A stretch of DNA of 64,000 nt from the NCBI GenBank assembly GCA_020636375.1, contig JACJXZ010000004.1, positions 496,001-560,000 of the forward strand, in the 5' to 3' direction. The stretch is from Lewinellaceae bacterium (GTDB lineage Bacteria; Bacteroidota; Bacteroidia; Chitinophagales; Saprospiraceae). The position numbers and the translations under genes were made by a program. Position 1 is the stretch's first letter. Each line of letters starts with the position of its first letter. Below the pieces are notes generated by a model that saw only the letters and a program-made list of their open reading frames with translations, made no database searches and had not been told where the DNA came from. Of this stretch, positions 49,054 through 57,337 are shown in pieces.

Positions 49054-50622
49054 ATGAAAAAAGAATTCAATATCACAGGCGTTTGTTATCCGCACCTCCA
49101 TTATATGATGGATTACAGCGCCAAGCTCGCCAGCATCCTGGACATGGTGGAGCGGGGCAAGTATTTCATCATCAACCGGCTGCGGCAGTACGGGAAAACC
49201 ACAACCCTGTTTTTGCTCACCGAAGCACTGTCCAAAATGGACGGCTACCTGCCCATCGAAATGAATTTCCAGGGCATAGACGAGCAATGGCACGAATCGG
49301 ACGGAGCGTTTGCCAGGATGTTTGTGGAGCAGATGCAGAAAGCGCTCCGTTTTATAAAGCCCGGGCTTTCGGATTTTTTGAAAGCCTCTGCCGGCGCAGT
49401 AGCGGACATGAATGTGCTTTCGGATGTCATTACAGAACTTGTCCATAAGTCGGAAGGTAAACTTGTCCTCTTGATCGACGAAGTTGACGCCAGCAGCAAC
49501 TTCTTTCCCTTTCTCAATTTCCTGGGCATGCTCCGCACGAAGTATCTTGCCCGGGTAAGGCCCCAGCACGCCACTTTTCACAGCATCGTGCTGGCAGGGG
49601 TGCATGATATCAAGACGCTGAAATCGAAGGTGCGCCCGGATGACAAGGCTCAGTATAACAGCCCATGGAACATCGCTGCCGATTTCGACGTGGAAATGAG
49701 TTTTAACCCCAGGGAAATAGCTCCCATGCTGGAGGAGTACTCCAAAGCGGAAGGGGTGGAAATGGACGTGGAGGCCATCGCTGAAAAAGTGTATTCCTAT
49801 ACTTCCGGTTATCCGTTTCTGGTTAGCAAGCTTTGCAAGCTCGCCGCCGAGAAAATCCTCCCGGCTACGAAGAAAAAGAGCTGGGATCTGGATACCCTCG
49901 AACAGGCCGTTAACCTCCTGCTGCGGGAGAACAACACCAATTTCGACAGCCTGATCAAGAACATGGAAAACAACCCAGACCTGTACAACCTTGCTTTCGA
50001 AATCATCGTCAACGGAGTGGAAGTGCCCTTCGACCCGCACGAGCCTACCATCAGCCTGGGCAGGCTGTACGGCGTTTTCAGGCCGAATGGAGGGGTGAAG
50101 GTTCACAACTGGATTTATGAGCAAATCCTGTTCAATTATATGGCCGCCAAGGCCTTCAACCAATACCTGGAAAGCCGGCGAGAGGATTTCCCTACCTCTT
50201 TCGCCAAAGAAACCAACGAGCTCGACCTCGAAGCAGTGCTGCTCAAATTCCAGCAATACATGAAGGAGCAATACAGCGGAAAAGACCAACCCTTCCTGGA
50301 GCGGGAATGGCGCCTGGTTTTCCTGGCCTTCCTGAAGCCGATTATCAACGGCAAAGGGCACGACTTCAAAGAGCCGCAGGTCTCCGAAGAAAAGCGCCTC
50401 GACATCGCCCTTACCTACTACCGCCACAAATACGTCATCGAACTAAAAAGGTGGTACGGGCCGAAGGCCCACCAAAAAGGCCTGGATCAGCTTAGCGGCT
50501 ATCTGGAACGCCAGAGCCTGGCCTCCGGCTATCTTATCATCTTCGAACACCGGACGGAAAAGACCTGGCGGCAGGAACGCATCCGGCATCAGGGAAAGGA
50601 GATTTTTGCGGTTTGGGTGTGA
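49054..50622 (+). CDS. AAA-ATPase_like protein with PD-(D/E)XK-type C terminus
   Basis: The 522-residue protein begins with an STAND/AAA-like NTPase: NRLRQYGKTTTLFLL is the degenerate Walker A of the AAA-ATPase_like family, LVLLIDEVDASS the Walker B, and SPWNIAADFDVEMSFNPREI the family-specific segment followed by a helical region with SGYPFLVSKLCKLA. The C-terminal 90 residues carry a PD-(D/E)XK nuclease-like core, RLDIALTYYRHKYVIELKRW, with Asp and E-x-K in place, then LDQLSGYLERQSLASGYLI. The family is abundant in Bacteroidota, often in many copies near mobile DNA, and its role is unsettled (defence or element maintenance have been suggested). There is no partner gene on this strand nearby. 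Confidence 0.88.
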   Translation: MKKEFNITGVCYPHLHYMMDYSAKLASILDMVERGKYFIINRLRQYGKTTTLFLLTEALSKMDGYLPIEMNFQGIDEQWHESDGAFARMFVEQMQKALRFIKPGLSDFLKASAGAVADMNVLSDVITELVHKSEGKLVLLIDEVDASSNFFPFLNFLGMLRTKYLARVRPQHATFHSIVLAGVHDIKTLKSKVRPDDKAQYNSPWNIAADFDVEMSFNPREIAPMLEEYSKAEGVEMDVEAIAEKVYSYTSGYPFLVSKLCKLAAEKILPATKKKSWDLDTLEQAVNLLLRENNTNFDSLIKNMENNPDLYNLAFEIIVNGVEVPFDPHEPTISLGRLYGVFRPNGGVKVHNWIYEQILFNYMAAKAFNQYLESRREDFPTSFAKETNELDLEAVLLKFQQYMKEQYSGKDQPFLEREWRLVFLAFLKPIINGKGHDFKEPQVSEEKRLDIALTYYRHKYVIELKRWYGPKAHQKGLDQLSGYLERQSLASGYLIIFEHRTEKTWRQERIRHQGKEIFAVWV

Positions 50623-50923
50623 AGATGTCGGGGGGCTGTTGGAGCTGTTCGCGATTTTTACCCGGCAGAGGTACGAGGACGGGCGCTGGTCGCAAGCATT
50701 CGTAAATCATAAAGCGTTTTTCAGAAGACACAGTTAATTGAACAATCGGGCGCGATTCCTTTTTGTACCCCTTGCTCGGTTTTAGGTCTTTGGGGAGCAA
50801 CCCAGGCCTGATCGGGCACTCAACAGGCACCTAACGCCTAAAACCTAAACCCTCCTAACACCGAAGAGGGCACAATTTAGCATCGCACCCGAACAATCCC
50901 GTTCAGCCCCGCATCATGCCAGC
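50623..50923. other. Non-coding stretch between convergent genes
   Basis: The stretch has no credible gene or RNA. It contains loose ACCTAAA-type words near 50830-50860, reminiscent of the CACCTAAA array at 47545, and passes into the AATATAAC array at 50924. Confidence 0.5.
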
Positions 50924-50955
50924 AATATAACAATATAACAATATAACAATATAAC
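50924..50955. repeat. Perfect (AATATAAC)4 octamer array
   Basis: Four perfect 8-bp units end 7 bp before the stop codon of the dynamin-like gene at 50963. The period equals that of the other octamer arrays although the sequence differs. Confidence 0.88.
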
Positions 50956-50962
50956 TGCCCCC

Positions 50963-52720
50963 TCACTCCTCCTCCAACCCATCCCCTCCGCTCCCCTCTA
51001 CCCTCAGCCCCGCCTCCATCTCCTCCAGGCGCTTCGCAATACTACCGTGAATTTGTTCCAGCTTTTCGATCTGCCCTTCCTCTTTTTCCAGGTGTACGTC
51101 GAACTTCACGAAGTTGCCCTCGATCCGGTCTTTGAGATTGGAGATGTAGGCTTTGAGGTTGGTACTGACCTCTTCCTCCATCCGTTTTTCGCCTTTGGCC
51201 ACCTCCGTTTTGAAACCTTCCAGGATTTTCCGGCGCTTCATGGTGGAAGAGATGCCGGCGAAGAGCAGGCCGATGGCGGTCAGGATGCCGCCGGTGATGT
51301 CGAAGACCATGCCCTGGGCCACGGCGGCCAGCACCAGGCCGACCACCGCCAGGCCACTGCCTGTAGCGACAGTAGGGGAGATGGTGCTCTTGTCGGGGAA
51401 GAGGCTTTTGTCGGTAAAATTTTCGGTGCGGCTGACGAAGCGGGAGAACTGCTCCTGCAACTCCCGGAGGACGTTGTTGCGCTTGTCGGCAATATCACTG
51501 AACAGCTCGTGGTCGTCCCGCAGGATGGTTTTGCTGCTGCGTATCTTGAGGTCGATGATCTTGGCCATCTGCTGGATGCTGTCGGCCAGGTCGACGACTC
51601 CGCTGTTCAGTTTGGTTTTCAGCTCCTGGTTGAGGTCCGCTTCCATTTCTTTGGCCAGGTTTTCCAGCCAGTCTTTGGCGCTGGCTTTTTTGCTGAAGAC
51701 GGAAGCGAAGGTGCGCCGGAGCAGGGAAAAAAAGGAAAGCCCTGTGCTGAGCTCGTCTTCCTTCTGGCGGGTGATGCGGCTGTAGCCCGCCAGGAGGTTC
51801 TCCACCAGCACGTCCACCTGTTTGAGGCTCTTGGTTTCCTGCTTTTCCAGCGTCTCGTGGATGTCCTGCCGGAATTCCACGTCGGCCTGGTATTGGGCCT
51901 TGCGCAGCTCCAGCCCCTGGCCGATGCGCTCGTGGATGTTCAGGGACGTCTCGACGCTGTTCTGAAGCTTGAGGATGGGGGCCTTGCCGCCGGTGATGTT
52001 CTCGTTGATGTATTGCCGCACCGGTTCGAAACCGCTTTCGGCTTTCAACCCTTCCAGTTCCTGTTTGGCCGACACGGTAAATACCCGGGGTTGGTTAATG
52101 CCCTTCTTTTCGGCGTGCTCCCATACGCCTTTCCGGTTCACCTCCAGGTCCTCCGGCGGCATCAGGTCTTTTTGCTGGAGGACGAAGATGACCTTTTTGC
52201 GCCAGTCGGCGTGGATGAAATCGAAGAACTGCCAGGCGGACTGCCGGTAGGGGTTTTTGGCCTCGAAAACGAAGACGATCAGGTCGGATGCGGGGATGAA
52301 ATCTTCGGTGATCTCCTGATGGTGTTCGACGATGGTGTTGGTGCCCGGCGTGTCGACGATGGCAATTTCTTTGAGGATCTCGACCGGCAGCAGGATTTTC
52401 TTCAGGAAAGGGTTGATCTGTATGGTTTCTTCCTCTTCCCCGTAGATGATCTGCTGGATGGTGTCGGTCATGGGCTGAGGGGCCACCCGGGCCACCTCTT
52501 TGCCGGTGTCGAGCAGGGCGTTGATGAAGCTGCTTTTGCCGGCCTTTACTTCCCCGACGATGACAAACATGAAGGGCTCATGGATGCGGTTGCGCAGGCC
52601 GCTTACGGTTTGCGCCAGCTCTTCGTTGCCGATCCGGATGGTCAGCTCGTGCAGGTCTTTGATGATCTCATCCACCTGGGCCCGGTAGGCTTGTAAGTTT
52701 TGGTTGATCAGTTTGGCCAC
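50963..52720 (-). CDS. Bacterial dynamin-like GTPase
   Basis: The 585-residue protein has a dynamin-type GTPase: G1 GEVKAGKSSF (56-65), a G2 threonine in APQPMTDTIQQIIYG, G3 IVDTPGTNT (121-129) and a G4-like VLQQKDLMP (181-189). Long coiled-coil stalk segments follow (about 250-440). A paired hydrophobic segment (LAVVGLVLAAVAQGMVF and GGILTAIGLLFAGISS, about 460-500) acts as paddle or membrane anchor, followed by another coiled coil and an acidic tail. Bacterial dynamin-like proteins remodel or protect membranes. WbqC and ARPP-1 genes follow upstream on the same strand, but no second dynamin gene is adjacent as in tandem BDLP pairs. Confidence 0.88.
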   Translation of the reverse strand: MAKLINQNLQAYRAQVDEIIKDLHELTIRIGNEELAQTVSGLRNRIHEPFMFVIVGEVKAGKSSFINALLDTGKEVARVAPQPMTDTIQQIIYGEEEETIQINPFLKKILLPVEILKEIAIVDTPGTNTIVEHHQEITEDFIPASDLIVFVFEAKNPYRQSAWQFFDFIHADWRKKVIFVLQQKDLMPPEDLEVNRKGVWEHAEKKGINQPRVFTVSAKQELEGLKAESGFEPVRQYINENITGGKAPILKLQNSVETSLNIHERIGQGLELRKAQYQADVEFRQDIHETLEKQETKSLKQVDVLVENLLAGYSRITRQKEDELSTGLSFFSLLRRTFASVFSKKASAKDWLENLAKEMEADLNQELKTKLNSGVVDLADSIQQMAKIIDLKIRSSKTILRDDHELFSDIADKRNNVLRELQEQFSRFVSRTENFTDKSLFPDKSTISPTVATGSGLAVVGLVLAAVAQGMVFDITGGILTAIGLLFAGISSTMKRRKILEGFKTEVAKGEKRMEEEVSTNLKAYISNLKDRIEGNFVKFDVHLEKEEGQIEKLEQIHGSIAKRLEEMEAGLRVEGSGGDGLEEE

Positions 52721-52798
52721 GAAAACAGTTTTAATAACATGAGCATTAACGCTTTTCCATTTGTTTAGACTCTGAAGCCGGCAAAAGTGACATCCGGC

Positions 52799-53443
52799 CT
52801 AACTTTTGACGAAAGATTCCTCCAGAATCAGGCCCGCCTGCGGGCCGCTGCAAAATAGCAAATCTAAAATACTCAGATTGGGTAAAAAACCGTGCTTTTC
52901 CAGAAAAACCTGAGGGTAAGAGGCGGGCTGGAAATCCGGGTCTGCCCGGCGGCGGTGTTTTTTGGGGTGAATGGCGCCGCGCAAATCCAGGACGTGGCCC
53001 GGTGGTTCCTCCACATAAGCATCCGTCGGCCGGAGTTCGCAGCCCGGACGGACCAAGCCGACCAGCGTTTGCAGCAGGCCGAAGGCGAAGTCGAAAAGGA
53101 ATATTGGCTTTTCTTCAAAGTGGGGCCGCAGCTTCCCGGCGTAATATTCGAAAAAGGGAGCGTTGCCATAAGCCGACCGGATGCTGGCCCAGTGCTGCGC
53201 CCGCCAGGGTTCTTTATAAGCGATCTCCACCTCCCGGATCGGTTGCTGCTCATTCTTCCCCTGGCGCAGCGGAATGGACAGGCGAAGCAACCCGTTGGCG
53301 CCCGCAATGTGGCAGCGGTTGCGGTAGCTCCCCTTCTGGTAGTTTTCCCATTGTTCGATGTATGCTGCCGGATAACGCGCCAGCTTGGAAAAATACTGGA
53401 TGCAGGGCAGGTAGTGAAGTTCGAGCAGGACGGCGGTGTTCAA
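52799..53443 (-). CDS. WbqC-family protein
   Basis: The 214-residue protein matches the WbqC family throughout: LLELHYLPCIQYFSKLARYP, then WENYQKGSYRNRCHIAGANG, LRLSIPLRQGKNEQQPIREV, YKEPWRAQHWASIRSAYGNA, PFFEYYAGKL and the final PNLSILDLLFCSGPQAGLIL. The family occurs in polysaccharide and aminosugar gene sets and is thought to act in sugar nucleotide or glycan modification, but its reaction is not established. There is no signal peptide. It is separated by only 9 bp from the ARPP-1 lipoprotein gene upstream, so the two are probably co-transcribed. Confidence 0.9.
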   Translation of the reverse strand: MNTAVLLELHYLPCIQYFSKLARYPAAYIEQWENYQKGSYRNRCHIAGANGLLRLSIPLRQGKNEQQPIREVEIAYKEPWRAQHWASIRSAYGNAPFFEYYAGKLRPHFEEKPIFLFDFAFGLLQTLVGLVRPGCELRPTDAYVEEPPGHVLDLRGAIHPKKHRRRADPDFQPASYPQVFLEKHGFLPNLSILDLLFCSGPQAGLILEESFVKS

Positions 53444-53452
53444 AGTTCTGGC

Positions 53453-54472
53453 TTATAAATCCACAAAATGCACCATCATCCCCTGGAATTCGTATTTCGC
53501 TTCTTCAAAGCCTCCTTCCTGCCGGAACTTCCGCCACACGTTCTCTTCATAGGCTTTTATTTCCTCTTCCTTCATCCCTACGGGTTGGCCGCTGGTGACA
53601 GCGTCGGTGATGTAGCTGTGGATCAGTGCTTTATATTGCTTTTTGAACAGTTCCGGATGAGCGAATACGTCGGTTCCGATGACCTCGTTCCCGGTGACGG
53701 CCACAACCCCTACCACGTCCTCGGCGCCGTCGAACTTGTCCTCGAAGAAGCGAAGGTACCGGGCGCGGGCCTGGGTGAAAGATTCGGAGTTTTCCAGGGC
53801 CGCATAGGCGCCGGTTGCGGTTTGGGCGTTGTGGACGGCGGTGACTTTGCCCACCTCATCCCATACCTGCTGCTGGTTCCGGCTTTGGGTGGCGCTGCGG
53901 CGGATGTCGTTGGCGGCGACGTTGTAGTATCCGGTGAACGCATAGATTCTTTTGTTCTGCCCGGAATGGCGGGGGTCGTCAGCGGCTCCGGGCCCATCCT
54001 CGCTCCGGGCTTGCCAGCGGTGAGGCTCTACGCAGAATACAGCGATATCGGTGATGGTACGGGGAGGCACCGCCAGGTCCTGAGCGATCACCCGGTCCTG
54101 CTTTCCGCCCTGGACGACGTCGCCGGCCATGAGGAATACCATATCTTCCGACTTGTTCTGGACGGTGAGCGTATTCACGGCGCCCTGGTCTTCAAACCGC
54201 CCGAACGGCTTCTTCTCGGTGATCCGGAAACGATGGTTGCCGATGGCTTCGCTCAGGTTTTTAAACCGGGCGGCGGCAGTGTGGTTTTCAATATAGCCCG
54301 CAGCGGCGGTGATGGGGTAGAGGCGCAGGTTTTCGTATTCCAGCTCCGGGTCAGCTTTTGTGATTACGTCCAGGCCGGGGATGTTGGCTTCATCATGGGG
54401 CCGCTGCGCCTCTGGCCCGCAGGCGGATAATAAAAGCAGGAAGGCAAAGGCAAGAAAAGGTGAATTTCTCAT
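53453..54472 (-). CDS. ARPP-1 (DUF6569)-family lipoprotein
   Basis: The 339-residue protein has a lipoprotein signal (lipobox LLSAC, C18) and one ARPP-1-type domain. Diagnostic segments are NLRLYPITAAAGYIENHTAA, VNTLTVQNKSEDMVFLMAGD, VVQGGKQDRVIAQDLAVPP, IAVFCVEPHRWQAR and FDGAEDVVGVVAVTGNEVIG. The family name comes from its association with ADP-ribosylglycohydrolase and phosphatase-type genes; its activity is not known. Here it is anchored in the envelope and lies 9 bp before WbqC. No ADP-ribosylation genes are nearby, so context gives no further hint. Confidence 0.85.
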   Translation of the reverse strand: MRNSPFLAFAFLLLLSACGPEAQRPHDEANIPGLDVITKADPELEYENLRLYPITAAAGYIENHTAAARFKNLSEAIGNHRFRITEKKPFGRFEDQGAVNTLTVQNKSEDMVFLMAGDVVQGGKQDRVIAQDLAVPPRTITDIAVFCVEPHRWQARSEDGPGAADDPRHSGQNKRIYAFTGYYNVAANDIRRSATQSRNQQQVWDEVGKVTAVHNAQTATGAYAALENSESFTQARARYLRFFEDKFDGAEDVVGVVAVTGNEVIGTDVFAHPELFKKQYKALIHSYITDAVTSGQPVGMKEEEIKAYEENVWRKFRQEGGFEEAKYEFQGMMVHFVDL

Positions 54473-54639
54473 AATCCGGGAAATTTAAGTGATATATTCC
54501 GATCAATCGCTAGCGTTTACCGTAAAGATAAAGGAAAATATGCTACGCTGTGGTGTGGCAATTGGTAAAAGGGCTTGCATTGGACCAGGCGTTGCGTATA
54601 TTCGCGGCAAGAAAAGTAATCCCAATAAGGAGTTTAATT

Positions 54640-56111
54640 ATGACTCTTCGCTACCGTTTCTTTATAATTCTGGCCGGGTTCTTCCTGTTGGCCAACTTGC
54701 TGGTGATGAACGACCTGACGGCGCTTTGGCCGGGCCCGGAGTCCTGGCTGGCCTGGCGTTGCCTGAATGGCGAAGCGGGCGGTGCTCCTTATGAACGCCT
54801 GGGCGCTCTGATAATGGGGCAGGAGGGGCTTTCCCCTTTCTGGATGCGATTGCCGGGAGCGGCCGTTTTTGCCCTGGCCCTTGCCGGCTACTGGGTCATT
54901 TCCCGGAAGCTTTTTGAATCGGAAGTCCTGCTTACCACCCTTTTGGTGTTCAGCGCTTCTTTGCTGGCGCCGAACATGGCCAAAGTCGCTACTGGCGATA
55001 TCTGGGCAATGGTACCCAATGGCTGGTACTTCGCCGCTATGGTCCGTTTCCTGAAGCAGCCACTACCTGGTGTGGGCGGCTTACTTTTACGGCTTTTTTG
55101 TTCCTGGCGTTGTACCAGCCCTCAATGCCCTGATTTTTCTGATGGGGAGCGGCGCTTACCTGTACTTTCGTCATCCGCAGGGAAAACGGCTCTGGAGCCT
55201 CAATCCCTGGCTTACCGGAGACTGCTCTTTTACCTCTGTACTTTTTGGGTTGGTCAACCTTTGGCCAGGCAGGCTTTCTGGTCGGTTTCCGAACCGGCCG
55301 GTTCCTGTTGTGGAACCTGGCCGGGATGTTCCCCTTCCTGGGGTTCGTGCTGGCCGGTATCTGGGAGACACACAAAAGGCTGGGCCGCCAGGAGGAAATG
55401 GCCATCCTGAACGCCGCCGGCCTGATATTTGCCCTGCTGGCGCACTCCCTGGCGCTCCAGGGGGTGCTGGCCCTGGTGGTAGCCAAACAGTTGAAGAGCT
55501 ATTTTGACTCCAAATATCCCTACGGAACGATCGTGAAAACGGGGGCAATCCTCCACCTGGTGGCCGCCTTTTTTGTGATCATGCCTCTGATGGTCGGAGG
55601 GTTCCTCCAGTATCAGGGGCCGGGCTTCCGGGCCATGCTGGCCGCCGGCGGCATCTACTGGATGTTCAGCTTTGTGGCGGTGATCGGCCTTTTCAGTAAT
55701 AACCAGCGGTACCTGATCGAAGGGCTCGTCCTGGGAGGGCTTCTGGTCACCACCTTGTTCTGGCTGCAGGCCAATCCGCTGCTGCAGCAAAAAACAGGCT
55801 GGCCCCGGCAACTGGTGGAGCAAAGCCGGGAAAAAACAGCTGCTCGGGGCATTACCTCTTCGTTCCTGGTTCAGCCCGGGGAGGCACCATTCCCGGCCCT
55901 GGCGCCTTACAGCAAGGCGGCGTATCCCGATACGCATATCCTCTCCGGCCCCAAAAGCTTACGGCATGCCTGGGAAACCTCCCGGGAGGCTGTTTTTTTG
56001 CTGGAACGGGAAAAAGCCGAAGAACTGGGGACGGCCGTTCCGGCAGATACCATCAGGGGTTGGGACAACCGCCTGAGGGCCGTCGAATACGTTTTGCTGG
56101 TGAAAAAATAG
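54640..56111 (+). pseudogene. Frameshifted polytopic membrane protein gene (glycosyltransferase-like)
   Basis: The gene starts at 54640 with a good AGGAG site 7 bp upstream. Reading continues in three frames that together form one membrane protein: 54640 to about 55060 (MTLRYRFFIILAGFFLL ... VRFLKQ), about 55062-55240 (HYLVWAAYFYGFF ... TSVLFG) and about 55240-56111 (GWSTFGQAGFLVGF ... YVLLVKK). Two frame changes are therefore needed, near CAGCCACTACC (55057-55067) and near the TTTTTGGG run (55242-55249), each shifting by +1. The whole product would be about 490 residues with 10 or more helices, like GT39/ArnT-type or DUF-class membrane glycosyltransferases. Recent pseudogenisation or two sequence errors are equally possible. 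Confidence 0.7.
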
Positions 56112-56125
56112 AGGCCCCCTCCGCT

Positions 56126-56257
56126 TCAGGCGTTCATGTAGATAAGGAACAACAACACCAACAAGATGATGGTAGCAATGACGACTACCCTTAAGAATTT
56201 ACGGGCATCGCGTTGGTCGCGCAGCTCCTGCCTCCGTTGCTTTCTCGATTTTGTCAT
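56126..56257 (-). CDS. 43-residue single-pass membrane protein
   Basis: The ORF encodes a peptide with a strongly basic N-terminal half (TKSRKQRRQELRDQRDARKF) and one hydrophobic helix (VVVIATIILLVLLFLIY) ending MNA. The pattern of a charged head and one clean helix is that of genuine small membrane proteins, often subunits or regulators of larger complexes. It lies convergent to the frameshifted membrane gene, with its stop 15 bp from that stop. An AT-rich upstream region of 228 bp (56258-56485) separates it from the divergent folP and holds no other gene. Confidence 0.65.
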   Translation of the reverse strand: MTKSRKQRRQELRDQRDARKFLRVVVIATIILLVLLFLIYMNA

Positions 56258-56485
56258 GGATATTTTCTTTTGGTTGCTAAAATCCAGAATTATCCATTGG
56301 GAATATAGTCTTTCTTAAAAAAAAATCCTTTTTTGACAAATCCTGTGGACAGTTCTTCGTGCGGAAGCACTGCGGTGGCAGGTGCCAGTAGTTTCTCATG
56401 GAAGGTGCGCACGCGGCGAGAGGATGCCACGAAAGCACTAAAACACTGTCTTTGAGACCCAAGAGCTGTCAAAGAACCAAAAAAA

Positions 56486-57334
56486 ATGACTATGCTGAAT
56501 CCTCGCCTGACCCTCAACTGCCGGGGCTTTTTGCTTAGCCTGGAACAGCCCGTCGTAATGGGTATCCTCAACGTCACTCCTGATTCGTTCTTCGACGGAG
56601 GTAAATTCACCCGGGAGGATGCCCTGCTGCGGCAGGTGGAGAAGATGCTGGAGGAAGGGGCCGGGATCATCGATGTCGGCGGCATGTCTTCCCGCCCGGG
56701 CGCTGAGGCCATCGATGTCGAAGAAGAACTGAGACGGGTGATTCCGGCTATCCGGGCCGTTCGGAAACGCTTTCCGGACGCCATCCTCTCCATCGATACC
56801 GTCCGAAGCCGGGTGGCCCGCGAGGCGGTGGACGCCGGCGCAGCCATCGTCAATGACATCTCTGCCGCCCGTTTCGATGATCAGATGTACGAAGAAACCG
56901 GGAAGCTGGGCGCTCCTTATATCCTCATGCACATGCAGGGCACGCCCCGGAATATGCAAAAGCAACCGGTTTACGAAGACGTGGTGCGCGAGGTGCTCGA
57001 TTTTTTTGTCGCCGAAGTGGATAAATTGCGCCGGGCGGGCGTTAAAGATATCGTGCTCGACCCCGGCTTTGGCTTTGGCAAGACGGTGGGGCACAACTAC
57101 CAGCTACTAAAAAACATGCATGTCTTTCAAATCCTGGATTATCCTCTGCTGGCCGGCCTGTCGAGGAAGTCCATGATCAACAAGGTGTTGGGGGTCTCCC
57201 CGGCAGGCGCGCTGAACGGCACCACCGCCCTGAACATGGTAGCCCTGCAGCAGGGCGCCAGGATTCTTCGGGTCCATGATGTGCTACCTGCCGTAGAAAC
57301 TGTTAAATTGTGGGCGGAATTAGAAAAACTGTAG
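56486..57334 (+). CDS. folP: Dihydropteroate synthase
   Basis: The 282-residue enzyme has both family signatures: MGILNVTPDSFFDGGKF (25-41) and GAGIIDVGGMSSRPGAEAI (58-76), in the Bacteroidota form GGMSSRPGA. Pterin and p-aminobenzoate site residues are present: D104 in LSIDTVRS, N123 in IVNDISAAR, the DPGFGFGK loop (192-199), SRKS (226-229) and RVHDV (262-266). It condenses p-aminobenzoate with dihydropterin pyrophosphate in folate synthesis and is the sulfonamide target. The next gene starts 3 bp after the stop, so translation is probably coupled. Confidence 0.96.
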   Translation: MTMLNPRLTLNCRGFLLSLEQPVVMGILNVTPDSFFDGGKFTREDALLRQVEKMLEEGAGIIDVGGMSSRPGAEAIDVEEELRRVIPAIRAVRKRFPDAILSIDTVRSRVAREAVDAGAAIVNDISAARFDDQMYEETGKLGAPYILMHMQGTPRNMQKQPVYEDVVREVLDFFVAEVDKLRRAGVKDIVLDPGFGFGKTVGHNYQLLKNMHVFQILDYPLLAGLSRKSMINKVLGVSPAGALNGTTALNMVALQQGARILRVHDVLPAVETVKLWAELEKL

Positions 57335-57337
57335 ACT

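Noticed and set aside
48958..50427. Open frame of 489 codons on the minus strand
   Set aside because: It is antisense to the AAA/PD-(D/E)XK gene and begins inside it without any domain match.
51047..52696. Open frame of 549 codons on the plus strand
   Set aside because: It is the antisense shadow of the dynamin-like GTPase, whose G motifs are intact.
55245..56111. Separate 288-residue membrane protein
   Set aside because: It lacks its own start context and continues the protein of the two preceding frames, so it is treated as part of one broken gene.
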